NCBI RefSeq assembly: GCF_003387475.1
Contig: NZ_QUNO01000019.1
Span: 1-64,000, forward strand
From: Kutzneria buriramensis
GTDB lineage: Bacteria; Actinomycetota; Actinomycetes; Mycobacteriales; Pseudonocardiaceae
Direction of reading: 5' to 3'
Length of the DNA: 64,000 nucleotides
Shown here: piece by piece, positions 33,138 through 41,713 of the stretch
How the letters are laid out: each line of letters opens with the position of its first letter
Numbering within the stretch: position 1 is the first letter of the stretch
The notes under the pieces: generated by a model
Databases searched by the model: none
What the model was told of the DNA's origin: nothing
The model's input: the letters and a program-made list of their open reading frames with translations, nothing else
Position numbers and translations under genes: made by a program

Positions 33138-33536
33138 GTGTTCATGACCGGACCAGTCGGGATCGTACTCGTGTCACACAGCGCCGGGCTCGCCGACGGG
33201 CTGCGTGACCTGCTCGGGCAGATCGGCTCGGACGCCGTGCCCGTGGTGGCCGCCGGCGGCACCGCCGACGGCCGGATCGGGACCAGCTACGACCTGGTCA
33301 CCGAGGCCATCGACAAGGCGGACCGGGGCGCCGGCGTGGTCGTGCTGCCCGACCTGGGCAGTTCCGTGCTCACCACGCGGACCGTCCTCGAGGACCACCC
33401 CCGGGCCGACACCGTCGTCGTCGACGCCCCGTTCGTCGAAGGCGCCGTCGCGGCCGCCGTCACCGCCGCCGCCGGCGGCGACCTCAACGCCGTCGTCTCA
33501 GCCGCCCAGGAGGCCCGCGATGTCCCCAAGCTCTGA
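33138..33536 (+). CDS. dhaM: DhaM phosphotransfer subunit (EIIA-type)
   Basis: The 132-aa protein is a single EIIA-Man-like domain. Phospho-acceptor His14 is in IVLVSHSAGLADGL, and the GTSYDLVTEAIDKADRGAGVVVLPDLGSS segment is typical of DhaM. It takes phosphate from HPr and re-phosphorylates the ADP on DhaL. GTG 33138 has no ribosome-binding site and coincides with the predicted transcript start (leaderless); ATG 33144 is the alternative. Some DhaM proteins carry HPr and EI fused at the C-terminus. Here HPr and EI are separate genes in the same locus. Confidence 0.92.
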   Translation: MFMTGPVGIVLVSHSAGLADGLRDLLGQIGSDAVPVVAAGGTADGRIGTSYDLVTEAIDKADRGAGVVVLPDLGSSVLTTRTVLEDHPRADTVVVDAPFVEGAVAAAVTAAAGGDLNAVVSAAQEARDVPKL

Positions 33537-33786
33537 CGTCCACACCACCGTCGTCCTGCCGGCCAACCTGCACGCCCGCCCCGCCGGCAAGCTCGCCCAG
33601 GCCGCCGCGCAGTTCACCAGCACCATCCGGATCGAACACGCCGGCCGCGCCATCAACCCCACCGGCGTGCTGTCGGTGATGAGCCTCGGCGCCACCGCCG
33701 GCTCCACCGTCACCATCTCCGCGTACGGGCCCGACGCCGACACCGCCGTCACATCCCTGGCCCACATCCTCGCCACCGCCGAGTAG
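33520..33786 (+). CDS. ptsH: HPr family phosphocarrier
   Basis: The 88-aa protein carries the active His18 in PANLHARPAGKLAQAA and the Ser-containing GVLSVMSLGATAGSTV segment of HPr. It relays phosphate from Enzyme I to DhaM and possibly to sugar PTS permeases. ATG 33520 has AGGAGG upstream and lies inside the end of dhaM (17-base overlap), so expression is coupled. Confidence 0.94.
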   Translation: MSPSSDVHTTVVLPANLHARPAGKLAQAAAQFTSTIRIEHAGRAINPTGVLSVMSLGATAGSTVTISAYGPDADTAVTSLAHILATAE

Positions 33787-33854
33787 CGACGGTCCCGCGT
33801 GTGATTTGTCGACGGTGTAACCGACCGATGAGCCCGTATCGCTAGGCTGCGCCG

Positions 33855-34403
33855 GTGCCAGCCGCACCACGCCCCGTCGACCCCGTGCTCCGCGCGCTGC
33901 GGGGCTGCCTGCTGGCCGGCACCTCGACCGCCCTGACGGTCACCGCGCACGCCGCGGCCGGCGGCGGTATCCCCGATCTGGGCCTGTTCCTGCTGCCGAC
34001 GGTGCTGCTGGCCGGCGCGGGAACGCTGCTCGCCGAGCGGGTCCGCGGGCGTGGCGTCATGTTCGCGGTCCTGGGCGGCACCCAGCTCGCGGTCCACAGC
34101 CTGCTGGCGATGCACGCCACCAGCTATGAGATGTTCCTGGCCGGCCACGCGGTGGCCGGGCCGGTGCCGATGACGATCGCGCACGTTCTGGCCACCGCCG
34201 TCCTCGCGGTCGTCCTCACCCACGCCGACGCGGTGCTGGCCGCCGTCGCCGACGTGCTCTCGACGGTGGTGCCGCGCCCGGTTCCGGCGCTGCCGGCCTG
34301 GGCTCCGGTCGCCGTGCCGGTGACGGCGCCGTGCCCGGGCACCGAGGTCATGCTCCTGCTGCGGCGGGTCCGGTCCCGCCGCGGACCCCCGTCCGACTCC
34401 TGA
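33855..34403 (+). CDS. Multi-pass membrane protein upstream of YcnI
   Basis: The 182-aa protein has four or five predicted membrane segments with several His residues near them (VTAHAAAGGGIPDLGLFLLP, AVHSLLAMHATSYEMFLAGH, VLTHADAVLAAVA), a pattern seen in small proteins encoded beside YcnI copper genes. A role in copper handling is suggested by context only. GTG 33855 has no ribosome-binding site, but TAGGCT (33843-33848) could be a -10 with a leaderless start. The YcnI gene follows after 40 bases on the same strand. Confidence 0.65.
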   Translation: MPAAPRPVDPVLRALRGCLLAGTSTALTVTAHAAAGGGIPDLGLFLLPTVLLAGAGTLLAERVRGRGVMFAVLGGTQLAVHSLLAMHATSYEMFLAGHAVAGPVPMTIAHVLATAVLAVVLTHADAVLAAVADVLSTVVPRPVPALPAWAPVAVPVTAPCPGTEVMLLLRRVRSRRGPPSDS

Positions 34404-34443
34404 ATCCCCTTTCACCCCACCGTACTGACAGGAGTCAGGAGCC

Positions 34444-35160
34444 ATGTCACTTCGTTCACCCTCGCGCGCGCTGACACGGGTCGGCGCGGTCGCGACCGTC
34501 ACGCTCGCCACCGCTCTGCTGACCGCCGGCATCGCCGCCGCGCACGTGGAAACCGATCCGGGCCAGGCCACCAAGGGCGACGAGTCCGTCGTCACCTTCC
34601 GCGTGCCCAACGAGGAGGACTCGGCCGGCGTCGTCAAGCTGGAGGTCAGCTTCCCGCTCGACCATCCCGTGCCGGAGGCGAACACGACGCCGATGCCCGG
34701 CTGGACGGCCGCCGTCACCATGACGACGCTGCCCAAGGCGGTGCACCAGAACAACTCCGACGTCAAGAACGCCGTGCAGACCGTGACCTGGACCGCCGAC
34801 CCCGGCACCCAGATCAAGCCCGGCGAGTTCCTGCGGTTCGCGGTGCTGGCCGGTCCGCTGCCCGACAACACCGACAAGCTGACGTTCAAGGCGTTGCAGA
34901 CCTACAGCAACGGCGACGTGGTGCGGTGGATCGACCCGCCGGCCGCGAACGGCGCGCCGGAGCCCGAGCACCCCGCGCCGACGCTCACCCTGGTCTCCGA
35001 CGAGGCCGATGCCGGCGCGGCCAAGCCTGCCCCCGTCGCCACGTCCTCCTCGGACGACACGGCCCGCTGGCTGGGCGGCGCAGGTCTGGGAGTCGGCATC
35101 CTCGGGCTCGCCCTCGGGATCGTCATCGCCGCGCGTGGCCGGCGCGGCACGAAGGACTAG
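34444..35160 (+). CDS. YcnI-family (DUF1775) copper-binding membrane-anchored protein
   Basis: The 238-aa protein has a signal peptide cut before HVETDPGQATKGDESVVTFR, so the mature N-terminus would be His, the copper-brace residue of YcnI. The cupredoxin-like DUF1775 domain (about 35-180) contains conserved Trp residues (PMPGWTAAVTM). A Pro/Ala-rich stretch and a C-terminal membrane helix (LGGAGLGVGILGLALGIVIAARG) follow with Arg/Lys at the end, so the protein stays on the outer face of the membrane. Family members bind Cu(II), probably as a metallochaperone. It is transcribed with the upstream His-containing membrane protein. Confidence 0.88.
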   Translation: MSLRSPSRALTRVGAVATVTLATALLTAGIAAAHVETDPGQATKGDESVVTFRVPNEEDSAGVVKLEVSFPLDHPVPEANTTPMPGWTAAVTMTTLPKAVHQNNSDVKNAVQTVTWTADPGTQIKPGEFLRFAVLAGPLPDNTDKLTFKALQTYSNGDVVRWIDPPAANGAPEPEHPAPTLTLVSDEADAGAAKPAPVATSSSDDTARWLGGAGLGVGILGLALGIVIAARGRRGTKD

Positions 35161-35169
35161 CGGCTGTCG

Positions 35170-35203
35170 GGGGCGGGACGCCGAGGCCGCGGCGTCCCGC
35201 CCC
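35170..35203 (+). terminator. Stem-loop terminator after ycnI
   Basis: Perfect 13-bp stem GGGGCGGGACGCC (35170-35182) / GGCGTCCCGCCCC (35191-35203) with an 8-base loop, ten bases after the stop. Confidence 0.8.
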
Positions 35204-35337
35204 TCTCGTCACGCAGCGGAGGCCGGTGATTTCGCCGATGCCGGCGGTGGGGCCGCGCCGCCAGCCTTCCGGTCGAAGATCCCGGATCGCCGCCGGCACC
35301 GAGGCCGTCGCCGTGTCCGGGGCCGGAAGGAAGCCCC

Positions 35338-36204
35338 ATGCAGCCACAGCAGAAGGCACGGCGGTGGTTCACCCGATCGTCGGCGGTGCTGGCGGTCGTC
35401 CTGGCGCTGGCGGCCGGCGGCCTGGCCGCCACCGCCGCACCCGCCTACGCCGACCAGGTCGGCCAGGCCCCCACCGCGGCGAACATCACCGGTGACGGCA
35501 GCTTCGCCACGGCGTCCGCCCCGATCACCAACCAGACCGGGTTCGGCGGCGGCACCGTCTACTACCCGACGGCGGCCGGCACGTATCCGGTGGTCGCCGT
35601 CGTTCCCGGATTCGTGTCCACCTGGAGCCAGATCAGCTGGCTCGGCCCGCGGGTGGCGTCCTGGGGCTTCGTCGTCGTGGGCGCCGACACCACCAGCGGG
35701 TTCGACAGCCCGTCGCAGCGCGCCGACGAGTTGCTCGCGGCGTTGAACTGGGCGGTGAACTCCGCGCCGGCGGCCGTGCGGGGCAAGGTCGACGGCACGC
35801 GCCGGGGCGTGGCCGGCTGGTCCATGGGCGGCGGCGGGACCCTTGAGGCGCTGGCCAAGGACACGACCGGCACGGTGAAGGCCGGGGTGCCACTGGCGCC
35901 GTGGGACATCGGGCAGGACTTCAGCAAGGTCACCAAGCCGGTGTTCATCGTGGGGGCGCAGAACGACACCATCGCGCCGCCCGCCCAGCACGCCGTCCCG
36001 TTCTACAACGCGGCTGCCGGACCGAAGTCCTATCTGGAACTCGCCGGCGCCGACCACTTCTTCCCGACCACCGCCAACCCCACGGTGTCCAGGGCGATGG
36101 TGTCCTGGCTGAAGCGCTTCGTCAGCTCCGACGACCGGTTCACTCCGTTCACCTGCGGGTTCGCCGGCGCGGCGGTGTCGGCCTTCCGGAGCACGGCCTG
36201 CTAG
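35338..36204 (+). CDS. Secreted cutinase/PET-hydrolase-type polyesterase
   Basis: The 288-aa protein (ATG with GGAAGG upstream) has a signal peptide ending near AYA-DQ (39). The alpha/beta-hydrolase fold matches actinobacterial cutinases of the Thermobifida/LCC group: 'ISWLGPRVASWGFVVVGADT', QRADELLAALNWAV and GWSMGGGGTLEAL. The triad is Ser162 (GWSMGG), Asp210 (GAQNDTIAP) and His240 (GADHFFP). The oxyanion turn is PGFVST with Met163, the subsite Trp is in PLAPW (189), and Cys273-Cys288 would form the usual C-terminal disulfide. Natural substrates are cutin-like polyesters or triglycerides. Hydrolysis of polyethylene terephthalate is possible but unproven. Confidence 0.88.
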   Translation: MQPQQKARRWFTRSSAVLAVVLALAAGGLAATAAPAYADQVGQAPTAANITGDGSFATASAPITNQTGFGGGTVYYPTAAGTYPVVAVVPGFVSTWSQISWLGPRVASWGFVVVGADTTSGFDSPSQRADELLAALNWAVNSAPAAVRGKVDGTRRGVAGWSMGGGGTLEALAKDTTGTVKAGVPLAPWDIGQDFSKVTKPVFIVGAQNDTIAPPAQHAVPFYNAAAGPKSYLELAGADHFFPTTANPTVSRAMVSWLKRFVSSDDRFTPFTCGFAGAAVSAFRSTAC

Positions 36205-38912
36205 CCCATCAGCTTCGCCAGTTCCACCCGTGACCGCACGCCCAGCTTCGCGAAGATGGCGCGCAGGTGGTGATCCACTGTCCTGGCGCTGATGAGCAGC
36301 TGCGCAGCCACCTCCCGGTTGGTCGCCCCGTCGGCGACCAACCGGGCGATGCGGGCCTGGTGCGGGGTCAGCGCCCCGTCGACGGCCGCGGGACGGGTCC
36401 GGGTGGTCCGGGTGGGGTGGCCGGCGGCGCGGAGCTCGCCGGCGGCCTGCTCGGCCCAGCATGTGGCGTCGAATCGCTCGAAGGTGGTGAGGGCGTCGTG
36501 CAGGAGATCCCTTGCCCGCTTGGGTTTGCGACGTCGACGCAGCAACTGACCGAACAGCAGTCCCGTGCGGGCGCGGTCGAATGCGTTGGCGCTCAAGGCA
36601 TGCAGCCGCATCGCTTCGTGGAAACGCGCTTCGGCCTCGGCCGGGTTGTCCGTCAGCAGCGCGTGGCACCGCGCCGACAGCGCCAGCCAGTACGGGTTGC
36701 GGGTGCTGTCGGCCCACGAGTCGTACACCCTGAGCGCTCTGGCGGCGAGTGATCGCCGCCCACACCGCGCGGCGGCCTCGACCAGGTGCGGCGTGGTGTG
36801 GATCTGGAGTATGAGGTGCCCTCGGCTGTCGTGGTCGGCGATGACGTCGCGCAGGTGGTCCACGGCGTGGGCGTAGCGGCCCTCGGCGAGGTCGAGCGCG
36901 GCCAGTGCCCAGATCCGGTACGCCGTGGCCCGCCTGGTGCCCCGGCCCGCGGCCTGACGCAGCCGCAGCAGGCACGTCCGCTTGTCACCGATCATCCCGG
37001 CGACCGCGCCGAGCTGGGCGAGGTAGTTGCCGGTCATCGTGTCCTGGCCGCTGTCCTGCGCCAGTCGCAGCCCGTCCAGGGTGGTCGTCACGTCGTCGAA
37101 CCTGCCGAGCACGAACTCGGCCAGCGACGTTGCGTCCAGGGCCTGGGCCAGTGCCAGCGGGTCACCGGTGGTCTCCGCGATCCGCATCGCGCGGCCGGCG
37201 AGCTGGTGCGCCCGCTGCTCGTCGCCACGGAAGAGCGCGGCCATGCTCGTCCGGCTCAGCATGTCGCTGTCGTCGAGCGTGGTGGCCAGGGCGAGCAGAC
37301 GACGCGACGATGTGGTCGCTCGGCTCTGGTGTCCCTGGAAGGTCTCCGACAACGTCTCGAAGTAGTCGAACATCGATTGGACCACGGGCGTTTCCCGAGG
37401 ACGGCGCAACGCCAGGGCCTGACGGGCGATCTCCGGATACCGCTCGTGGCCGCCCGACTGGTACAGGGCCTCGCCGGCCCGCATCAGCGCCGCGATCGCG
37501 AGCCGCCGGTCGCGGGTGGCCAGGTCCTTCGCGGCGGCGAGGAACATCCGGCTGGCGGCGGCGGGCTCGCCCGTCCGCATCTCGATCTCGCCGGCCAGGA
37601 CCCGGGACCGAGCCCGAACGTCCACCGGTGACGCGGGGATCCGCCGGAGCAGGGTTGCCGCCCGGCTCGGTTCGCCGGCGAGCCAGGCGTGGTGGGCCGC
37701 CGCCAGGAAGCGGGTCGCGTCGCCGCTCAGTTCGGCGGCTCGTTCCAGGGCACGGGAGGAGGTGGCGTACCGGCCGGTCTCCGCGGTCGCGACCCGCTCC
37801 AGTTCGGCGGCCAGCCGGACGTCCGGGCCGTCAGTGGCGGCGGCCCGATGCAGCACCTGGCGTAACGGATCCGTCCGCGGGTCGAGCGCCCGCGCGAGGC
37901 AGCGGTGCGCCGCTCTCCGTTGCGTGAGCGGCGCTTCGTGGTAGGCGACCGAGCGGAGAAGCGGCTGCAGGAAGACCACCGCCCGTCCCTGCACGTGAAC
38001 CATTCCGGCCGCCTCCGCGGGTTCCAGCGCGGCAATGTCGAGGCCGCTGAGATTGGCCGCGCGCACCAGGGTTTCGACGTCCGCCTCGTCGTCGGCCGCG
38101 GCGAGCAGCACCAGCCAGCGGGCGTCGGCCGGGAGCCGGTCCAGTCGTGCTTGGTAGTCGCGGCGCAGAAGACTGTTCGGGGGCAGCGTTTGTGGCGCCG
38201 GCTGCTCACCTCGAAGCTGACCCGGTGTGAGCGCGTCGGCCAATTCGAGCAGCGCCTGGGGATTGCCGCAGGCGATGTCGGTCAACGCCGGCAACAGGGT
38301 CGGCGTGCCGACGACCGTACGGAGCAGTTCGATGCTCGCCTGCCGGCCGAGCGGGGCGAGCCGGAGGGCCGTCAGACCGGCCAGGCTCGCATTGTCTCTA
38401 TGTTCGTCGCGGCGGGCGAAAAGCATGCCGATTCGTTCGGATCTCAGCCTTCTGGCGACAAAGCCCAGCGCGTCGAGGGAGGGCTCATCGATCCACTGCG
38501 CGTCGTCCACAACGCACAACCACGGACATTCGCCGGCCGCCGCCCGGAACAGCTCCAGCACCTGGACCCGCGACCACAGCCCCGGATCCTCTTTCGCCGC
38601 AAGGGATCGCGCCAACTCGGCCGCCCGGTCCGCCAGCATGCCCGGCAGATGCGCGGCCAGCAGGTGAAGCACCTGGTGCAGGGCCGCGAACTCGATACCT
38701 GTCTCGGCCTCGTGTCCGCTGACTGACACCAGTCGGACACCCACTGCCTCGGCCGTCGCGAACCGGATGAGCGCGCTCTTGCCGATGCCCGCCTCGCCGT
38801 GCAGGACCAGAGCCGAGCCTTCACCGCGCGCAATACCGGCCAGCCAACCGATCAGCCTGTCGCATTCGTTGTCCCGACCGGACAACGTCTTCGGCGTCGA
38901 CACGGCCACCAT
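36201..38912 (-). CDS. LAL-type (large ATP-binding) LuxR-family regulator
   Basis: The 903-aa protein (ATG 38912; an in-frame start at 38951 is possible) has an N-terminal AAA ATPase with Walker A GEAGIGKSA near residue 34 and Walker B-like LCVVDDAQW. A long helical TPR-like middle and a C-terminal LuxR helix-turn-helix follow (LTPHQARIARLVADGATNRE, ISARTVDHHLRAIFAKLG). LAL proteins are pathway-specific activators of secondary metabolism or carbon use, and ATP turnover sets their state. No target is evident. Its stop codon shares CTAG with the convergent esterase gene. Confidence 0.9.
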   Translation of the reverse strand: MVAVSTPKTLSGRDNECDRLIGWLAGIARGEGSALVLHGEAGIGKSALIRFATAEAVGVRLVSVSGHEAETGIEFAALHQVLHLLAAHLPGMLADRAAELARSLAAKEDPGLWSRVQVLELFRAAAGECPWLCVVDDAQWIDEPSLDALGFVARRLRSERIGMLFARRDEHRDNASLAGLTALRLAPLGRQASIELLRTVVGTPTLLPALTDIACGNPQALLELADALTPGQLRGEQPAPQTLPPNSLLRRDYQARLDRLPADARWLVLLAAADDEADVETLVRAANLSGLDIAALEPAEAAGMVHVQGRAVVFLQPLLRSVAYHEAPLTQRRAAHRCLARALDPRTDPLRQVLHRAAATDGPDVRLAAELERVATAETGRYATSSRALERAAELSGDATRFLAAAHHAWLAGEPSRAATLLRRIPASPVDVRARSRVLAGEIEMRTGEPAAASRMFLAAAKDLATRDRRLAIAALMRAGEALYQSGGHERYPEIARQALALRRPRETPVVQSMFDYFETLSETFQGHQSRATTSSRRLLALATTLDDSDMLSRTSMAALFRGDEQRAHQLAGRAMRIAETTGDPLALAQALDATSLAEFVLGRFDDVTTTLDGLRLAQDSGQDTMTGNYLAQLGAVAGMIGDKRTCLLRLRQAAGRGTRRATAYRIWALAALDLAEGRYAHAVDHLRDVIADHDSRGHLILQIHTTPHLVEAAARCGRRSLAARALRVYDSWADSTRNPYWLALSARCHALLTDNPAEAEARFHEAMRLHALSANAFDRARTGLLFGQLLRRRRKPKRARDLLHDALTTFERFDATCWAEQAAGELRAAGHPTRTTRTRPAAVDGALTPHQARIARLVADGATNREVAAQLLISARTVDHHLRAIFAKLGVRSRVELAKLMG

Positions 38913-38984
38913 GATTGGCAACGTACACAGCGCGCCGCGCCGCAACAGCACGCCGACCGGGTGACCAGATGGGTATTCGACGAA

Positions 38985-39026
38985 TTCGACCCGGCCGGTG
39001 GTGGATCCACCATCAGCCGGGTCGAA
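38985..39026 (-). terminator. Nested stem-loop downstream of the GH75 gene
   Basis: Outer perfect arms TTCGACCCGGC (38985-38995) / GCCGGGTCGAA (39016-39026) enclose a 14-bp palindrome TGGTGGATCCACCA (38999-39012). It is placed between the GH75 stop (39108) and the LAL start (38912) and probably ends GH75 transcription. Confidence 0.6.
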
Positions 39027-39107
39027 CCGGACCTACCTGAATGCGATTACCACCATGTTCACCGCCGCCGACGAACTGCTGGTGATCGCGTTCAGCCTCG
39101 CATGGAC

Positions 39108-39911
39108 TTACAGGTGCATGCTCGCGCCGAGGGTGTCCAGGGCCTTCTGGACCATGGCCTGGGCGTTGGCGTTGAGGTTGGCGTTGGAGCCGTTGACGAC
39201 CCACTGCGAGCCGGACAGGATCACGACGGTCACGCCGTTGTCGACGCCGCCGCTGGTGCCGCTGCTGTTGATGCCGAGCAGCGCGGCTGCCTTGACCGAC
39301 GCCTCGCCCAGCTCGCGCGAGTCGTTCTGGGAGGTGGTCTGGTCGTTACCGGTCTGCGTGTCGCCGAAGATCGCGCCGATGACCTTGCTCTTGTAGAACA
39401 TCAGTGCGAACTGCCGGCCCTTGATGCCGTGCTCCTTGTAGAAGAAGTGCGGGCACGGGCTCTTGCGGTCCCAGCAGTCGTCGCCCAGGACGTAGAACGG
39501 CACGTGGTGCGCAGCGAGCTGCTTGCCGTTGCTGTCCTGGAACGTCGTCTGGTCCTGGTGGTCCGGATCCGAGTCGGGGTCGCTGCCGTCGTCGTCCACG
39601 GCCAGGCTGGAGCTGTATGCGTAGACGCCCGAGGTCACCTGGTAGACGTTGACGTTCTGGGCCCGCGTCATGGTGTTGATGTGGGGCTTGGTGTTGACCT
39701 TGTTCGCGGTCGTGCTGTTCTTTTTCACGCCGGCCAGCACCTGGGCCGCCGTGAACGACGCCGGAGCGTTCGGGGACTGAGCGGCCTCGGCCGAGTCGCC
39801 GACCGTGGTGGCAGTGTTCACGGTGGCGGCGGCGGACCTGACAGCGAGCGGCGTGGCAAGCGCCATGGCCGCAGCGGCTACCACCGCTATGCGCGTGCGG
39901 GCTGATGACAT
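39108..39911 (-). CDS. Secreted GH75-type chitosanase
   Basis: The 267-aa protein (ATG 39911, GGAGG about 8 bases upstream) has a signal peptide (VVAAAAMALATPLAV). Its catalytic region resembles the GH75 family: the DDDGSDPDSDPDHQDQTTFQ block with many acidic residues, HHVPFYVLGDDCWD, IGAIFGDTQTGND and SRELGEASVKAAALLGI. The Asp of the first block and the Glu of 'GEAS' are the expected acid/base pair. GH75 enzymes split chitosan, an acetylation-poor fungal wall polymer. A palindrome at 39931-39949 sits directly upstream, in the promoter. No sugar-binding module is present. Confidence 0.8.
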   Translation of the reverse strand: MSSARTRIAVVAAAAMALATPLAVRSAAATVNTATTVGDSAEAAQSPNAPASFTAAQVLAGVKKNSTTANKVNTKPHINTMTRAQNVNVYQVTSGVYAYSSSLAVDDDGSDPDSDPDHQDQTTFQDSNGKQLAAHHVPFYVLGDDCWDRKSPCPHFFYKEHGIKGRQFALMFYKSKVIGAIFGDTQTGNDQTTSQNDSRELGEASVKAAALLGINSSGTSGGVDNGVTVVILSGSQWVVNGSNANLNANAQAMVQKALDTLGASMHL

Positions 39912-39930
39912 GTGCAGGGCCTCCACAATC

Positions 39931-39949
39931 GTTAGGAAGGTTTCCTAAC
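39931..39949. promoter_or_regulatory. Palindromic operator upstream of the GH75 gene
   Basis: GTTAGGAA (39931-39938) and TTCCTAAC (39942-39949) form a perfect dyad with a 3-base centre, 20 bases before the ATG. From memory it resembles the TTAGGAAA/TTTCCTAA boxes reported before streptomycete chitosanase genes (CsnR-type); I could not check this. A related imperfect repeat, CAAACTTT (39986-39993) / AAAATTTG (39997-40004), lies 37 bases further upstream. Confidence 0.65.
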
Positions 39950-40022
39950 GCATTAGAGCACCAGTGGCGACCCGTGTCACGTGATCAAACTTTAGGAAAA
40001 TTTGAGGTGGGCGGCGATCCGG

Positions 40023-40367
40023 TCACGCGCCGAGGCTGGTCCTCGCCAGCTCGCGCAGCTCATCGTCGGTGACATCGGCGGCGTCCTCGGGACGCAGCCG
40101 GATGGTCCCCTTGGCCGCCCGCGCGCCGGGGTGGCGGTCGAGGAACCCCTCGTCCCGCCACCCGTAGAGCGACACACCGTGCTTCCACACGCCGATGTGC
40201 AGCCGCCGCTTGCCGACGCGGAACGTCGGCATGCCGTAGGAGAGGACGACCTCGGCGTCGGGCCGGGCCTCGAGCACGAGCCGGTGGACGCGGTCGAACA
40301 GCGCCCGGTGCTGGGCCGGGATGGCCTCGATGTAGTCCTGCACGGTCGCCGGCGCCACGATCGTCAT
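40023..40367 (-). CDS. DUF1801 (YdhG-like) protein
   Basis: The 114-aa protein (ATG 40367; a longer frame to 40394 is possible) has the DUF1801 profile: TVQDYIEAIPAQHRALFDRV, PDAEVVLSYGMPTFRVGKRR and HIGVWKHGVSLYG, then a C-terminal KGTIRLRPED. It is a small cytoplasmic alpha/beta protein of the YdhG/YjbR-type fold group with no known biochemical role. GAGG lies 6 bases before the start. It is a single-gene unit divergent from the LacI gene. Confidence 0.8.
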   Translation of the reverse strand: MTIVAPATVQDYIEAIPAQHRALFDRVHRLVLEARPDAEVVLSYGMPTFRVGKRRLHIGVWKHGVSLYGWRDEGFLDRHPGARAAKGTIRLRPEDAADVTDDELRELARTSLGA

Positions 40368-40542
40368 GGTGGCCTCGGGGAACTGGTCTCGCAATCGCAG
40401 CCGCAGCCGAGGGTTCCATCGCCTCGCGGACTGGCAGCAACCGGAAGAGGCTTCGTCGAGGTCGCCGTGAGTCGATGGCTGCTCGGCGCCTGCCGACCCT
40501 TGACGGGTGAACTACCGGCCTGCATACGCGCTTAACCTCAAG

Positions 40543-40554
40543 TTAATCGATTAA
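40543..40554. promoter_or_regulatory. LacI-type operator upstream of the fructan locus
   Basis: TTAATCGATTAA is a perfect 12-bp palindrome with the central CG typical of LacI-family sites, 31 bases upstream of the LacI start. With flanking bases it reads GTTAATCGATTAAAC (40542-40556). It probably mediates autoregulation and control of the whole cluster. Confidence 0.65.
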
Positions 40555-40585
40555 ACAGCCGGGAGCCCGGAAGGAGGGCGCCGCG

Positions 40586-41620
40586 ATGGCCAGAGTCCGG
40601 ATGTCCGACGTGGCGGCCCGTGCCGGGGTCTCGACGGCGACGGTGTCGATGGTCCTCAACGGGGTGAACAGCACGCGCATCTCCCCACAGACCCAGCAGC
40701 GGGTGCGCGAGGCGGCCGAGGCGGTCGGCTACGAGCCGAACTCCGTGGCCCGAAGCCTCAGAACCCAGCAGACGCGGCTGGTCGGCCTGATCTCTGACAC
40801 GATCGCGACCACGCCGTTCGCCGGGCGGATGCTGGCCGGGGCCAACGACGTTGCGCGCGAACACGGGCGCCTGGTGATCCTGACCGACACCGAGGGCGAT
40901 GTCGGGGCCGAGCGGCAGGCGCTGCAGGCACTGAGCGGGCAGCAGGTCGACGCCATGATCTACGCGTGCATGTGGCACCGCGTGGTCGAGGTGCCGGAGG
41001 GGCTGCCCGAGGACGCGGTCCTGCTCGACTGCGCGCCGGCGTCGGCGGACCGGGCCGCGGTCGTTCCGGACGAGCGGGCGGGCGGGATGGCGGCGGTACG
41101 CGAGCTGGTGGCCGCCGGGCACCGCCGGATCGCGTTCCTGGACGCGGAGGAACGGTTCGATCTCGTCGCCTCACGGCTGCGGCACGAGGGGTATCTCCAG
41201 GTCCTCGCCGAGGCGGGGATCGAGCCGGATCCCTTCCTGCACGCCAGGGCCGAGCCGGTGGCGGGCGGCGGACGGGAAGCGGCCCGGCGGCTGCTGGACC
41301 TGCCGGCGAGCCGGCGCCCCACGGCGATGTTCTGCTTCAACGACCGCATGGCGATGGGCGCCTACGCGGCCGCGCACCAGCGCGGCCTGTCGGTTCCCGG
41401 CGATCTGTCCGTCGTCGGCTACGACGACCAGCAGCTGGTCGCGGCCGAGCTCGATCCGCCGCTGACGACGGTCGCGCTCCCGCACTACGAGATGGGCCGG
41501 TGGGCGATGGAGGTCGCCCTCGGACTGCGCCGGGCGGACCCGGCGGCCCCGCATCTCATGCCGTGCCCGATCGTTCGACGGGCCTCGGTGGGCCCGCCGC
41601 CGGCCCAGTTTGGCGACTGA
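40586..41620 (+). CDS. LacI-family repressor of the fructan locus
   Basis: The 344-aa protein has a LacI headpiece (residues 4-57: MSDVAARAGVSTATVSMVLN, hinge 'YEPNSVARSLRTQ') and a periplasmic-binding-like sugar domain (about 62-335; HRRIAFLDAEERFDL, FCFNDRMAMGAYAAAHQRGL, SVVGYDDQQLVA). GGAAGGAGGG precedes the ATG. It is the first gene of a same-strand series leading into an ABC importer and two GH32 enzymes. The natural inducer is probably a fructo-oligosaccharide, sucrose or fructose. A palindrome lies at its promoter, and an inverted repeat ATGGCAG-N6-CTGCCAT (41646-41665) precedes the next gene. Confidence 0.9.
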   Translation: MARVRMSDVAARAGVSTATVSMVLNGVNSTRISPQTQQRVREAAEAVGYEPNSVARSLRTQQTRLVGLISDTIATTPFAGRMLAGANDVAREHGRLVILTDTEGDVGAERQALQALSGQQVDAMIYACMWHRVVEVPEGLPEDAVLLDCAPASADRAAVVPDERAGGMAAVRELVAAGHRRIAFLDAEERFDLVASRLRHEGYLQVLAEAGIEPDPFLHARAEPVAGGGREAARRLLDLPASRRPTAMFCFNDRMAMGAYAAAHQRGLSVPGDLSVVGYDDQQLVAAELDPPLTTVALPHYEMGRWAMEVALGLRRADPAAPHLMPCPIVRRASVGPPPAQFGD

Positions 41621-41713
41621 ACCGGCGGCGGATCTCTGCACTCACATGGCAGTTGGCGCTGCCATCCAGCACGGAGGCGACGGCCGGTCGCGCTCCGAGA
41701 AAGAGACTCCACG

